NCBI RefSeq assembly: GCF_030295975.1
Contig: NZ_AP027364.1
Span: 2,728,001 to 2,792,000, forward strand
DNA length: 64,000 nt
Direction of reading: 5' to 3'
Source: Thalassotalea atypica
GTDB taxonomy: Bacteria > Pseudomonadota > Gammaproteobacteria > Enterobacterales > Alteromonadaceae
Below the pieces are notes generated by a model, which saw nothing but the letters and a program-made list of their open reading frames with translations, had not been told where the DNA came from and did no database searches. Both the position numbers and the translations under genes were made by a program. Numbering within the stretch: position 1 is the stretch's first letter; each line of letters begins with the position of its first letter. Positions 10,154 to 19,883 of the stretch are shown one piece after another.

Positions 10154-11146
10154 TTGATAACTGTTACCGTATTAGCTTTCGATTATGTCCTAGCCAGTGC
10201 ATTAACGGGCATAAATGATTTACTCAGCTTAGCCGGTGTGTCTTGGAATAAACTCCATCAACAAGACCCTACGCCCAAATTTAACGTACAAATTGCCAGC
10301 TGGGATAAAAAACCCATTTACACGCTAAATAATATTGTCATCATGCCCCACTGTGCTATTCAAGACGTTGGTCACAGTGATGTTTATTTGGTGCCATGTA
10401 TCGCTGGGGATATTGATAAAACATTGGCACAAAACAACGGGATTGTTGAATTTTTACAGCGCCTTAATCAAGACAACTGCATTATAGGCAGTAATAGCAC
10501 AGGGTCTTTTTTTCTTGCTGAAGCTGGGCTACTTGATGATAAAATCGCCACAACTCATTGGGGTGTTGAACAAGAGTTCATTCAAAAATACCCAAAGGTG
10601 AAACTAAAAGCTGATCAACTAATAACACATGATCAAAATATTTTGTGTGATGGAGGTGGCTTAGCATGGTTCGATTTAGGTTTGTATATCATTGAACTGT
10701 TTTGTGATCATGAAACCGCAATAGGCACAGCTAAAGCGTTTGTCATTGATACGGGACGAAAGACACAGCTAAGTTACTCTCCACTGATTAGTATGAAATA
10801 TCATAACGATAAAACCATATTAGCAATTCAGGATTGGATGGAAGACAACTATAACGCCAACATTTCTATCGACACCATAGGCGGCAAGTTTGGTTTATCA
10901 AACCGTTCGATGATCCGGCGGTTTAAAGAAGCTTCTGGCGTAACACCATCAAATTATCTTCAAGATGTCAGGATTGATGTCGCTAGTAAATATTTAGTGC
11001 AGTCGAATAAAACGATTGACGAAATTACTCATGCTACCGGCTACAGTGATGCCAGTTCATTCACGAAATTATTTAAGAGAAAAACAGGGCTTTCACCCAG
11101 TAATTATCGCGCCAGATATAAACCAATCCACACACAAAACGGTTGA
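10154..11146 (+). CDS. GlxA/FtrA-type transcriptional regulator (DJ-1-like + AraC HTH)
   Basis: Product of 330 residues. Residues 1-190 form a DJ-1/PfpI-like sensory domain and residues about 225-325 an AraC-type double helix-turn-helix (ATGYSDASSFTKLFKRKTG). The proposed start is TTG at 10154; the N-terminus MITVTVLAFDYV fits the first strand of the fold. It is divergent from the molybdopterin oxidoreductase, so it probably controls that operon from the 117-bp gap between them. Confidence 0.85.
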   Translation: MITVTVLAFDYVLASALTGINDLLSLAGVSWNKLHQQDPTPKFNVQIASWDKKPIYTLNNIVIMPHCAIQDVGHSDVYLVPCIAGDIDKTLAQNNGIVEFLQRLNQDNCIIGSNSTGSFFLAEAGLLDDKIATTHWGVEQEFIQKYPKVKLKADQLITHDQNILCDGGGLAWFDLGLYIIELFCDHETAIGTAKAFVIDTGRKTQLSYSPLISMKYHNDKTILAIQDWMEDNYNANISIDTIGGKFGLSNRSMIRRFKEASGVTPSNYLQDVRIDVASKYLVQSNKTIDEITHATGYSDASSFTKLFKRKTGLSPSNYRARYKPIHTQNG

Positions 11147-11206
11147 TAAAGGTTAGCCTAATCGAGCAGCTACAATAGCCGCTCTCTTAAATTAGCATGA
11201 CTACCT

Positions 11207-11593
11207 TTATTCACTCGGCATACGATGCAATGCACAAATTTTGTTGCCTGATGGGTCAAGCAAGTAAGCCAAATAGAGCTTCATCGCACCACCTTCTCTA
11301 ACACCTGGCGCATCTTCACAACTTGTACCGCCATTGGCAACACCTGCAGCATGCCAAGCATCAGCAAGCGCTGGTGTTTTCGCAGCAAAACCAATAGTGC
11401 TGCCATTTCCGTTGCATGCTGGCTCGCCATTAATAGGCTTAGTGATAGCAAATACGCCAGATTCAGTAAAATAAAAACAGCGCCCTTTCTCATCAATAAC
11501 ACCTGGCTCATAACCTAGCGCGCCTAACACGGCGTCATAAAACACTTTTGATTCTTCAACATTGTTGGCACCCAACATAACATGACTAAACAT
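11207..11593 (-). CDS. VOC family protein (glyoxalase/bleomycin-resistance fold)
   Basis: Product of 128 residues. It starts with the family strand HVMLGANNVEESKVFYD and ends with LLDPSGNKICALH, both typical of single-domain VOC proteins. His4 and Glu-type metal ligands are plausible. The ligand is unknown; the neighbouring GST-like gene hints at a thiol-conjugate or detoxification role. Confidence 0.85.
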   Translation of the reverse strand: MFSHVMLGANNVEESKVFYDAVLGALGYEPGVIDEKGRCFYFTESGVFAITKPINGEPACNGNGSTIGFAAKTPALADAWHAAGVANGGTSCEDAPGVREGGAMKLYLAYLLDPSGNKICALHRMPSE

Positions 11594-11686
11594 TTATACA
11601 TTCCTTTTAATTATTTTGAAAAAAGCATCTATTTAACAGGCAAATGTTAAATAGTTAATTATTGGTTTTACTAGAAGGCGACTGAA

Positions 11687-12559
11687 TTATTCAGCGTCTT
11701 CTAGTTTATCTTGAGTGCGCAATTCGAAGTCACTGGCGTCATGGCGCTCGCGTAGCTGTTCACTAGGCTCTCCCCAGCTACGATTCACCATAACACCGCG
11801 CTTCACGGCAGTTCGATTAGCCATTTCTTCAGTCCAACGCACCAGGTTCTTATACTCATGTGTTTGTAAGAACTCAGCGGCTTCATACACTTTGTTTTGT
11901 ACTAGAGCGCCGTACCATGGCCAAATCGCCATATCAGCAATGGTATATTCATCGCCACACATGAACTTATTGTCAGCCAAATGCCGATCAAGCACATCAA
12001 GTTGGCGCTTAACTTCCATGGTAAATCGTTCAATAGCATATTCGAATTTTTCAGGGGCGTACGCATAAAAGTGGCCAAAGCCTCCCCCCAAATATGGACC
12101 ACTGCCTACTTGCCAAAAGAGCCAAGATAAACATTGCGCTCTTTGTGCTGGGTGTTTGGGGATGAAGGCATCAAATTTCTCAGCGAGATACATCAAAATA
12201 GCGCCAGACTCAAATAGCGGCTGTGGGTTTTTGCTACTGCGATCAACTAAGGCAGGGATCTTTGAATTTGGGTTAACTTCAACAAAACCCGAACTGAATT
12301 GGTCACCTTCCATAATATTAATGATGAATGCATCGTATTCCGCTTCCTTTATCCCTAAAGCAAGTAGCTCTTCAAGCAGTATGGTTACCTTTACACCATT
12401 TGGTGTTGCTAGAGAATAAAGTTGTATTGGATGCTTACCTACAGGTAAGTCAGCATCGTATGTGGCGCCGGCTATCGGTCGATTAATGTTGGCAAATTTA
12501 CCACCGTTTTCACTGTCCCACTTCCATATTTTGGCTGGGACATAAGCTGATTCAGACAT
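11687..12559 (-). CDS. yghU: YghU-type glutathione-dependent disulfide-bond oxidoreductase (GST family)
   Basis: Product of 290 residues. The extended N-terminus (IWKWDSENGGKFANINRP) before the thioredoxin-like domain is the hallmark of the YghU/YfcG-like subgroup. The glutathione-binding region reads NPNSKIPALVD and FESGAILMYLAEKF, and the C-terminal domain is all-helical. The ATG follows CGGAGT. Predicted cytosolic disulfide reductase using glutathione. Confidence 0.9.
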   Translation of the reverse strand: MSESAYVPAKIWKWDSENGGKFANINRPIAGATYDADLPVGKHPIQLYSLATPNGVKVTILLEELLALGIKEAEYDAFIINIMEGDQFSSGFVEVNPNSKIPALVDRSSKNPQPLFESGAILMYLAEKFDAFIPKHPAQRAQCLSWLFWQVGSGPYLGGGFGHFYAYAPEKFEYAIERFTMEVKRQLDVLDRHLADNKFMCGDEYTIADMAIWPWYGALVQNKVYEAAEFLQTHEYKNLVRWTEEMANRTAVKRGVMVNRSWGEPSEQLRERHDASDFELRTQDKLEDAE

Positions 12560-12797
12560 TTTTTACTCCGTGGCAATTTTTATAATAATTAGACATTGTT
12601 AATTAAATTAATTGGATGATTAAATCAACTCTTAATGCGTTGTTAACGTAATTTGAATCACATTACACAATGCATAGCAATGACCAAGCGTCTAATTTGA
12701 TAAAGTACACCTTAACGAGTTTTATAAGACCTTAAAGGCTATCTTTAAATTTCAAAGCTCGACTAAGCAGTTCAGACCCTTGAAAGCATAAGAAAAG

Positions 12798-13208
12798 TTA
12801 TTCTGGGTAAGTCTTAAATGTCGGCGCTATTTTTCCCTCATCAAACCAGCAAGGCCTTTCATCCCAAAATATATTAGCCGACGGTCTAATGTTTGGCTCT
12901 CCTTCCATGTAACCGGCAGGCACCACCAAAAATGCACCATCTCTGCTCAAATAAGGCACTTGAGAACCACACTCAGTGCAAAAACAGTTACTAAACCGTA
13001 CCGCATTTGGTAAATCAAATCGCTTGATATACTCTTGCCCACTGTGCCATTCAATATTATCTGGCGCAGTAAACATCAATGAAGCAAATGCTGAGCCGGT
13101 TTTCTTTTGGCATCGGTCGCAATAACATTGATAAAAACGTTGAAACTCACCAGTCACGGTACTACGAACTTTTCCACATAAACAACTGCCTGATATTTTG
13201 TCTGTCAT
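12798..13208 (-). CDS. GFA (glutathione-dependent formaldehyde-activating) family protein
   Basis: Product of 136 residues with the zinc-binding cysteines of the GFA/CENP-V fold: SCLCG, CYCDRCQKKTGSAF and FCTECGSQ. Family members are often annotated as formaldehyde-activating, but few have shown activity, so the reaction is not assigned. It stands alone between longer gaps on the minus strand. Confidence 0.85.
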   Translation of the reverse strand: MTDKISGSCLCGKVRSTVTGEFQRFYQCYCDRCQKKTGSAFASLMFTAPDNIEWHSGQEYIKRFDLPNAVRFSNCFCTECGSQVPYLSRDGAFLVVPAGYMEGEPNIRPSANIFWDERPCWFDEGKIAPTFKTYPE

Positions 13209-13322
13209 AATGCTAAAATATTCCTATGTATTTGATAGTAAAATCAATTGCATGCGCTAATACACGCAATAAACAAAAATTCCCACCATTAGGCAGGCAT
13301 CACATACGCTACATTACTTATG

Positions 13323-13859
13323 TTAATACTTTTCTTGAAGCGTTTTTAAGTTGTCTAACCCCGTTTGCAAATCGTCACCAATGATTTGCTCAAAGTCCAT
13401 AAACAAGAACATTAAATTCATTGGATAATCCATGTGGCCACTGAAGCCCCACTTTACCCTTGTGCTTGATTCATTAATTGCTTCTGTCACCATATAAGCT
13501 GGCTCTGTTGATTCAAAAGGCTTGAAAAAACGTAATTCAAAATCGATACGTTTGCCTTCATCAATACCGGTAATCTCTTGCTCGCCTGTGCCAACATCTG
13601 GATTTTGAGAGTCCCATGCAGAAACAAAACCTACTTCACCGTCGATACCGCGGTAGGTTTTGAGCATTGCCGGATCCATCATTGCCCACTTACTGAAATT
13701 ATCTTGGTTTTTAAGATACTTAACATAGTTAAACACCTCGTTTTTCGGCTTATCAATTATCACTTCGCGCTCTACTGCATATTCTTTATGCACGAATAGT
13801 GCGGTCACCAAAGGTATAGCAATAATGAAAAGTACGAGGTAAGAAAGTTTTTTTATCAT
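13323..13859 (-). CDS. SRPBCC-family protein with N-terminal membrane anchor
   Basis: Product of 178 residues. An N-terminal hydrophobic helix (about 4-22) is followed by a START/polyketide-cyclase-like domain: the VEREVIIDKPKNEVFNYV start and the TRVKWGFSGHMDYPMN strand are typical. It probably binds a hydrophobic ligand at the membrane. It lies 51 bp downstream of the SDR gene on the same strand, so cotranscription is likely. Confidence 0.8.
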   Translation of the reverse strand: MIKKLSYLVLFIIAIPLVTALFVHKEYAVEREVIIDKPKNEVFNYVKYLKNQDNFSKWAMMDPAMLKTYRGIDGEVGFVSAWDSQNPDVGTGEQEITGIDEGKRIDFELRFFKPFESTEPAYMVTEAINESSTRVKWGFSGHMDYPMNLMFLFMDFEQIIGDDLQTGLDNLKTLQEKY

Positions 13860-13910
13860 GAGTTTTGATCTCTTTTTTTATAATCTGAAATTAGTGTTTT
13901 TCAATTGAAC

Positions 13911-14735
13911 TTAACCTTTTATAAGTAGCCGATCTAACCACCTAGTGGGCAGTATTCGTTTTAACACTGCAAATATTTTTGTTGGCCAAGTCACTCTATA
14001 TTTTAACTTAGGAGCCTTGCTTTCAAGCGCATGAATTAGCGCGCGAGTCACATCTATAGGTTCAAGAGCAAATTTCACCGTTGACGATTCAGAAGATAAA
14101 CGCGCCATTTGTTGTTCATATTGTAATTGATGCACACTGCTATTAATGTCGATATGTTTCTTAAATGCTGTTAATGCATTAGCGCGAAACTGAGTATTAA
14201 TTGGCCCTGGCTCAATTAAGATCACGTCGATATTGGCGTCTTTTAGCTCAAGACGTAAAGTATCTGTTAACCCTTCAAGCGCATACTTTGATGCGTTATA
14301 CGCCCCGCGATATGCCATTGAAACAAATCCTAATACAGAGCTGCATTGAATGATGCGGCCATGCCCCTGATTGCGCATAATAGGAATAATTTGCTTGGTT
14401 AATTCATGCCAACCAAAGACGTTCGTCTGAAACTGTTCTTGCAACGCTTTGCTAGATAAATCTTCTAATGCACCCGGTTGTCCATAAGCGCCATTATTAA
14501 ACAGAAAATCTAATGTTCCACCGGTATGCTCTACGACAAATGCAACGGCATTGTTGATACTGTCAGTAGCGGATAAGTCCAACGTGCAGGCTATTAATCC
14601 TCTTTCCTTTAGCATTTCAACATCTTCAGCTTTTCTTGCCGTTGCTATAACTAAATAACCTCTTGCAGATAAAGTAAGCGCTGCATTTAGGCCTATTCCA
14701 GAAGAACAACCAGTAATCAAAATGGATTTATTCAT
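13911..14735 (-). CDS. short-chain dehydrogenase/reductase (SDR)
   Basis: Product of 274 residues with classical SDR motifs: the cofactor loop TGCSSGIG at the N-terminus, NNGAYG in place of NNAG, the catalytic Ser of QCSSVLG and the YNASK Tyr-Lys pair. The Arg after the first helix (ATARKAED) suggests NADP(H). The substrate is unknown. Confidence 0.88.
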   Translation of the reverse strand: MNKSILITGCSSGIGLNAALTLSARGYLVIATARKAEDVEMLKERGLIACTLDLSATDSINNAVAFVVEHTGGTLDFLFNNGAYGQPGALEDLSSKALQEQFQTNVFGWHELTKQIIPIMRNQGHGRIIQCSSVLGFVSMAYRGAYNASKYALEGLTDTLRLELKDANIDVILIEPGPINTQFRANALTAFKKHIDINSSVHQLQYEQQMARLSSESSTVKFALEPIDVTRALIHALESKAPKLKYRVTWPTKIFAVLKRILPTRWLDRLLIKG

Positions 14736-14916
14736 ATTAAATAAGAGGTGGATAGTAAAAGTGACGTTTAGGTTACTTGAAAAGCAGGAGTAGTAGCTAG
14801 TTATTTTGCAAGCCGTTATGAATAATCATTAACAATGGGAATGAAAGCTACTGATAAACTATCATTCCCTTATGAATTAGTGGAAGATTCCGTTTAAAAG
14901 GTAGGCGCTACTCGAA

Positions 14917-16122
14917 CTAAAACTTAGCATTTAGCCACAACCATATTTTATCGGTGTCCACTTTTCCTGCGCTACTATCTCCTGCTGAATAAGCGGCATA
15001 CTTAACACCTAGAGTATAATATTTTGATAGTGCTTTAGTGTATACCGCATCGATTTCCGAGCCTAAGTCGTCAACATTGTCTGAGCCTTCATCTGCATCA
15101 AATTTATGATAAATAACAGACCATTTACCACCTGCAGCTTTACCACTAAAGCTCGCGTAAAGATCAGCCAAGCCTTCTTTCGGGGTCACTAAGAATTGAT
15201 CCGACCAACCATTAAATTTATGCAAGGTTGCCAACGGTGTTGCAAAGCCATATTCGCCATTGTCCGAGCCCAATCGTTCATAACCTAACTTAATAGCAAG
15301 CTTAGACACCGAAGTACCAAGCTCTGCTGCTAAATAGTCCGCAGAATATGAAATTCCTTGGCTGTCTTCATCCTGAGTGGCGTACTCCAACATATAAGTC
15401 AGTTTTTGGCCGCCCGCTTTAGCGGCGCCATTAAAACGAAAACCATAAGTATCAAGGGCATTGTTGGTGTTGTTATCAACTTCAAGCAAGTAGCCATAAG
15501 CACTCAAGGTGCCCACCGACGACTTATACGCGACGTTAATTAAATGATCCTTAGCGTCAATATCCTTCCCCTGTGCAAAAATTCTATTTCGCTTAGAGAG
15601 ATATCCATATTTTAAAGTCAAATTATCCATCGGTTGGTAGAAGAATGTCGCTCCATCAAAAGTTTGCCTGTCTTGACGCCAACCAACATGACCAACAAAA
15701 CGATGATTGTCCATCGTGATCACTTGTCGCCCCATTTTTATGCCTAATCCATCTTGCTTATATTGCACAAAAAGTTGATCAAGTTCGGTAGACTCAGGGT
15801 CAGCAATAACTGAGTATTGGGTATGCTCGCCTAAGGTATTATTGTAATCGTCAACCCCCAGTACAGTGCGCGAGTCTTCAAATTCAATTAATGATGAAAA
15901 GCCCGAAACGCTACCGGTAGAATAAGTCAACCGCGTACGTAGCGATAATGCATCCGCGTCTTTTAAGCGATTGTCTTGATCAACCATCTCATAGCGTAAG
16001 TTTGCATTTAATTGAGTTTTACCATTAAGCAATGCTTCGGTAATTGCATCGGCGTATGCAAATGTAGAGTTTGCAGCAATTAAAGCACTAGACACACATA
16101 TCGCAATATTCTTCCAGGTCAT
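14917..16122 (-). CDS. outer-membrane beta-barrel porin (alginate-export/OprD-like)
   Basis: Product of 401 residues with a signal peptide (about 1-25), alternating amphipathic strands throughout and a C-terminal phenylalanine (WLWLNAKF), as expected for an outer-membrane barrel. It lies 72 bp after nrtD on the same strand. This suggests, by context, a porin that supplies the NrtABD importer with nitrate or another small anion. Confidence 0.82.
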   Translation of the reverse strand: MTWKNIAICVSSALIAANSTFAYADAITEALLNGKTQLNANLRYEMVDQDNRLKDADALSLRTRLTYSTGSVSGFSSLIEFEDSRTVLGVDDYNNTLGEHTQYSVIADPESTELDQLFVQYKQDGLGIKMGRQVITMDNHRFVGHVGWRQDRQTFDGATFFYQPMDNLTLKYGYLSKRNRIFAQGKDIDAKDHLINVAYKSSVGTLSAYGYLLEVDNNTNNALDTYGFRFNGAAKAGGQKLTYMLEYATQDEDSQGISYSADYLAAELGTSVSKLAIKLGYERLGSDNGEYGFATPLATLHKFNGWSDQFLVTPKEGLADLYASFSGKAAGGKWSVIYHKFDADEGSDNVDDLGSEIDAVYTKALSKYYTLGVKYAAYSAGDSSAGKVDTDKIWLWLNAKF

Positions 16123-16194
16123 TTGTTTACCTTCCTATTCATGTTTTATTTTTAATAATGTAATGGGATAACTTTATTTTTGATTAGTTTTCAT

Positions 16195-17076
16195 TCACGC
16201 GCTTTTTGTTTTTACAACTGGCGCAGTGCTTTTTTCTGAAATGTTTTCAACCTTTCTTTGTTTCTCATATAAGAAGGTCAACACTTCCGAACGCAATCGG
16301 TTGTACTCCGTATTTTTTGCCAGTGACAAACGATTTCTTGGTCGCTCAAGTTCTACCTTTAAGATTTCACCGATGGTCGCTTCTGGTCCATTTGTCATCA
16401 TCACAATGCGGTCTGAAAGCAGCACAGCTTCATCGACATCATGCGTGATCATGATCACCGTATTGTTAAGTTCATTTTGTATTTCCATAAGTGAATCTTG
16501 CATATGTGCTCTTGTTAACGCATCCAAAGCACCAAAAGGCTCATCCATTAGTAGCACTTCTGGCTGCATCGCCAACGCCCGAGCAATACCAACACGCTGT
16601 TTCATGCCACCAGAAATTTCATCAGGGCGCTTGTGCATAGCATGATCCATATGAACAAGTTTTAAGTTATGTTCTATCCAGTCCTTCATTTGCCCCTTCG
16701 ACATCTTTTTATGGAAGACTTGTTTAACCGCCAACTCGACATTTTGATAAGCGGTTAACCAAGGAAGCAATGAGTGATTTTGAAACACTACCGCTCGCTC
16801 AGGTCCTGGTGAATCCACTTCTTTATTCTTTAGTAAAATACCGCCAGTTGTTGCTTGGTATAGCCCAGCGACAATATTAAGTACCGTTGATTTTCCGCAA
16901 CCCGAATGGCCAATAAGTGAAATAAACTCACCCTTGTCTATTTGTAGGTCCACTCCTTTTAATGCCGTAAATGGCCCATTTGGTGTTGGAAACGCCATAT
17001 CAATATGGCTAATGTCTAAAAAAGGTTTAGTGATAGACGTTGATACATTGCTTTTAGTCTGTGTGGCAGATTTCAT
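16195..17076 (-). CDS. nrtD: nitrate/nitrite ABC transporter ATPase, NrtD-like
   Basis: Product of 293 residues from the ATG at 17076, which has AAGGAGAG just upstream; the open frame extends further but without a start signal. It carries Walker A GHSGCGKST, the Q-loop FQNHSLLPWLT, signature ISGGMKQR and Walker B LLMDEPFGALDA. It is a single ATPase domain, unlike cyanobacterial NrtC. It sits 10 bp after nrtB and is the energising subunit. Confidence 0.9.
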   Translation of the reverse strand: MKSATQTKSNVSTSITKPFLDISHIDMAFPTPNGPFTALKGVDLQIDKGEFISLIGHSGCGKSTVLNIVAGLYQATTGGILLKNKEVDSPGPERAVVFQNHSLLPWLTAYQNVELAVKQVFHKKMSKGQMKDWIEHNLKLVHMDHAMHKRPDEISGGMKQRVGIARALAMQPEVLLMDEPFGALDALTRAHMQDSLMEIQNELNNTVIMITHDVDEAVLLSDRIVMMTNGPEATIGEILKVELERPRNRLSLAKNTEYNRLRSEVLTFLYEKQRKVENISEKSTAPVVKTKSA

Positions 17077-17086
17077 GTTGCTCTCC

Positions 17087-18079
17087 TTAAACACTTGCTT
17101 TATCCCAGGATACTTTTCGTTGCAGTTGCAACATGGCTCGGTCGAGTAAAAAACCAATAAAACCAATTACAATAACTGCCGCCATGATCCTTGCTAATGA
17201 GTCAGAACTTCCATTTTGAAATTCATCCCAAACAAACTTCCCTAATCCGGGGTTTTGCGCCAGCATTTCTGCGGCAATTAACACCATCCACGCCACACCG
17301 AACGATAACCTCATGCCAGTAAAAATCATTGGAATAGCGGCAGGCAATACAATCTTTTGAATGTGAGTAAAGGCTGGAAGTCGCAGTACCTTGCTGACAT
17401 TAACCAGGTCACTGTCAATAGAAGACACCCCAATAGAGGTATTGATCACCATTGGCCAAAGACTACATAAGCTGACGGTGATCATTGAGGTTAAAAACGA
17501 TTTTGACATCATTGGATCATCAGACACATACAGAGCACTAACGACCATAGTGACCAAAGGCAACCATGCTAACGGTGAAACCGGTTTGAATACTTGCACT
17601 AATGGATTGATTGCATTGTTAAGGCGTTTACTCAATCCCATCCAAATGCCAAGAGGAATAGCAATAATGGCCGCCAATAGAAAGCCAGATACTACTGTGA
17701 ATAAGCTGGTGAGTATTTGGTCAAGAAACGTTTCTTTTCCGGTATAGGCACGAGCTTTTACCACATAGTCTGGGTTCTTTTTAAGCTTAGCCGCATTACG
17801 TTTTTCTTGTCGCTGATAAAATGCTTCAGCTTTTTCACGCTCATTTATATGTTCATTAATCAGCACTGAAAATTGCTTTACAACGGCATTTGGCCCAGGA
17901 AATACTCCCAATGACGTATTAATGTTTTGGGCCGAGATAGACCATAAAAGTAAAAATACGGTGATACCAAATAGGGGCAATAACATTGCTTTTGCTGATC
18001 GCCCAAGTACTTTTTTAAGGGTGCTGAGCATTTGCTCCCCCATTGTTGAACTCGTTATTCTCACTGTTGTTGAACCCAT
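17087..18079 (-). CDS. nrtB: nitrate/nitrite ABC transporter permease, NrtB-like
   Basis: Product of 330 residues with about six membrane segments. The binding-protein-dependent permease loop is at LPAAIPMIFTGMRLSFGVAW. A polar, charged insert (about residues 58-105, rich in Lys, Glu and Arg) separates the first helix from the others, as is seen in some NrtB proteins. The ATG follows AGGAGTG. It lies between nrtA and nrtD. Confidence 0.9.
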   Translation of the reverse strand: MGSTTVRITSSTMGEQMLSTLKKVLGRSAKAMLLPLFGITVFLLLWSISAQNINTSLGVFPGPNAVVKQFSVLINEHINEREKAEAFYQRQEKRNAAKLKKNPDYVVKARAYTGKETFLDQILTSLFTVVSGFLLAAIIAIPLGIWMGLSKRLNNAINPLVQVFKPVSPLAWLPLVTMVVSALYVSDDPMMSKSFLTSMITVSLCSLWPMVINTSIGVSSIDSDLVNVSKVLRLPAFTHIQKIVLPAAIPMIFTGMRLSFGVAWMVLIAAEMLAQNPGLGKFVWDEFQNGSSDSLARIMAAVIVIGFIGFLLDRAMLQLQRKVSWDKASV

Positions 18080-18118
18080 GTCACACTCCTTCTAGCAAAA
18101 TTGCTTGGTAAAAAGCTA

Positions 18119-19504
18119 TTACAACTTTTCACCTTTTTTTAACCCTATCGCGAACTTCTCTAAATAGGCGTTGGGTTTACTGCCATCGTAAATAATGTCG
18201 TCAATAAAATGTTGCTGTGGCTGTTTAAAACCTGTTTCTGTAGCAAAGTTTGGAAATTGACTTGCAGGGATCAGTTCATCCGCTATAAGTGACTTAGCCG
18301 CTAGCTCGTAAATATCAGGACGATAGACTTTGGCAGCCAATTCTCTATACCATTGGTCACTTTTATCCTCTGAGATTTGTCCCCAACGACGCATTTGCGT
18401 TAAGTACCAGATAGCATCTGAGTAATAAGGATAAGTCGCGTTATATCTGAAAAACACATTGAAGTCAGGCACGGGGCGTTTGTCCCCTTTCTCGTATTCA
18501 AACGTACCTGTCATTGAGTTTGCAATCACGTCATAATCAGCGCCTACGTAATTAGATTGAGATAGAATTTTTACCGCCGCCGGGCGGTTAGCATTATTGT
18601 TATCATCTAACCATTTAGCTGCTCGAATAAGGGCGCGCGTTAAACGAATAGTGGTATTTGGGTATTTCTCAGCAAATTCAGCCGTGATACCAAAAACCTT
18701 CTCAGGGTTGTTTTTCCATATTTCATAATCAGTGACAACGGGCACACCAATATTTTTAAATACGGCTTGTTGGTTCCATGGCTCACCAACACAGTAGCCA
18801 TGAATAGTGCCTGCTTCCATGGTAGAGGGCATTTGTGGAGGCGGCGTCACCGACAATAATGCGTCCGCATCAATCTGCCCTGACGTATCACCTTTATGAG
18901 GCGCGTAGTAACCTGGGTGTATACCGCCTGCCGCTAACCAATAACGCAGTTCATAGTTATGAGTAGAAACAGGAAAAACCATGCCCATTTTGAACGATTT
19001 TCCCTCGTCATTAAGCTGTTCAATCACTGGCTTTAAGCTGTCTGACTTAATGGGATGAACCGGTCTGCCGTCAGCCATTTTAGGGATGTTGGGCTTCATT
19101 TTCTGCCAAACTGCATTGGATACCGTTATGCCATTACCGTTCAAGTCCATTGAAAATGGTGTGATAATGTGTGCTTTAGTGCCGTACCCCATAGTGGCAG
19201 CAATGGGTTGACCAGCTAACATGTGCGCGCCGTCTAAACTGCCGTCAATAACGCCATTTAAAAGCACCTTCCAATTTGCTTGCGCTTCAATGGTGACGTA
19301 TAAGCCTTCATCTTCGAAGTAGCCATTTTCATATGCAATCGCAATGGGCGCCATATCAGTCAGTTTAATAAAACCAAACTTCAGCTCTTCCTTTTCTGGC
19401 TCTCCCAGTTCAATGGCTTTCGATGTGTTTGTTAAGGACATCAGCACAGCAACACTTAGCAATACCAACTTTAATGTGTCCGTCATTGTTTTTTTCCAAC
19501 TCAT
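18119..19504 (-). CDS. nrtA: nitrate-binding protein, NrtA/CmpA family
   Basis: Product of 461 residues with an N-terminal signal peptide (about 1-30) and a CmpA/NrtA-type binding fold ([32 protein letters not shown]). It is the periplasmic nitrate receptor of the downstream permease and ATPase. The ATG follows AAGGAATAACT. It is the first gene of the operon and lies behind a leader with a strong terminator hairpin, which indicates control by antitermination. Confidence 0.9.
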   Translation of the reverse strand: MSWKKTMTDTLKLVLLSVAVLMSLTNTSKAIELGEPEKEELKFGFIKLTDMAPIAIAYENGYFEDEGLYVTIEAQANWKVLLNGVIDGSLDGAHMLAGQPIAATMGYGTKAHIITPFSMDLNGNGITVSNAVWQKMKPNIPKMADGRPVHPIKSDSLKPVIEQLNDEGKSFKMGMVFPVSTHNYELRYWLAAGGIHPGYYAPHKGDTSGQIDADALLSVTPPPQMPSTMEAGTIHGYCVGEPWNQQAVFKNIGVPVVTDYEIWKNNPEKVFGITAEFAEKYPNTTIRLTRALIRAAKWLDDNNNANRPAAVKILSQSNYVGADYDVIANSMTGTFEYEKGDKRPVPDFNVFFRYNATYPYYSDAIWYLTQMRRWGQISEDKSDQWYRELAAKVYRPDIYELAAKSLIADELIPASQFPNFATETGFKQPQQHFIDDIIYDGSKPNAYLEKFAIGLKKGEKL

Positions 19505-19883
19505 TAGTTATTCCTTCAAATTGAAATAGTAAAAATTTTTCAAAAAAAAACGCTCATCAACCCATGATCAACATAGTCATGGGTTGATCATGGGTTGATG
19601 AGCGCCATTGCTCTTTTAGCTCAAGACATTTGCCTCGCGCTTCTGTATAGCGTCGTTGCTAACAGGTTTAATTTTTCGAACTTATCGCCATTGATAAATT
19701 CAAGATCCAATATAAAACTTCGTGGTGACCTTTACTTAGCCACAACCGTTAAGCATTACTTAAATACTATTTAGCAATTTATTTGCCAACATTAAACTTC
19801 TTAAATTTATTGGCTTAAGACAGCCCTGCAAGTACGGGCGAATAGAATAATTGCACCAAGAAAATGAAATGCACCATATAAGC
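19505..19883 (-). promoter_or_regulatory. nrtABD leader, probable NasT/ANTAR target
   Basis: This 379-bp gap between the ANTAR regulator and nrtA has no gene. Its nrtA-proximal end is a long intrinsic terminator. Just upstream of that, reading toward nrtA, are small stem-loops such as CGCT-ATACAGA-AGCG (around 19640) and GCT-AAAAG-AGC (around 19612). These have the size and position expected for the paired hairpins recognised by ANTAR antiterminators, but their identity is inferred and the loop consensus was not verified. Confidence 0.55.
19542..19604 (-). terminator. leader terminator upstream of nrtA
   Basis: A perfect 21-bp inverted repeat (19551-19571 and 19584-19604) with a 12-nt loop, followed on the minus strand by nine T residues. 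It lies 38 bp before the nrtA ATG, so it would stop transcription before the operon unless antitermination occurs. Confidence 0.85.
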
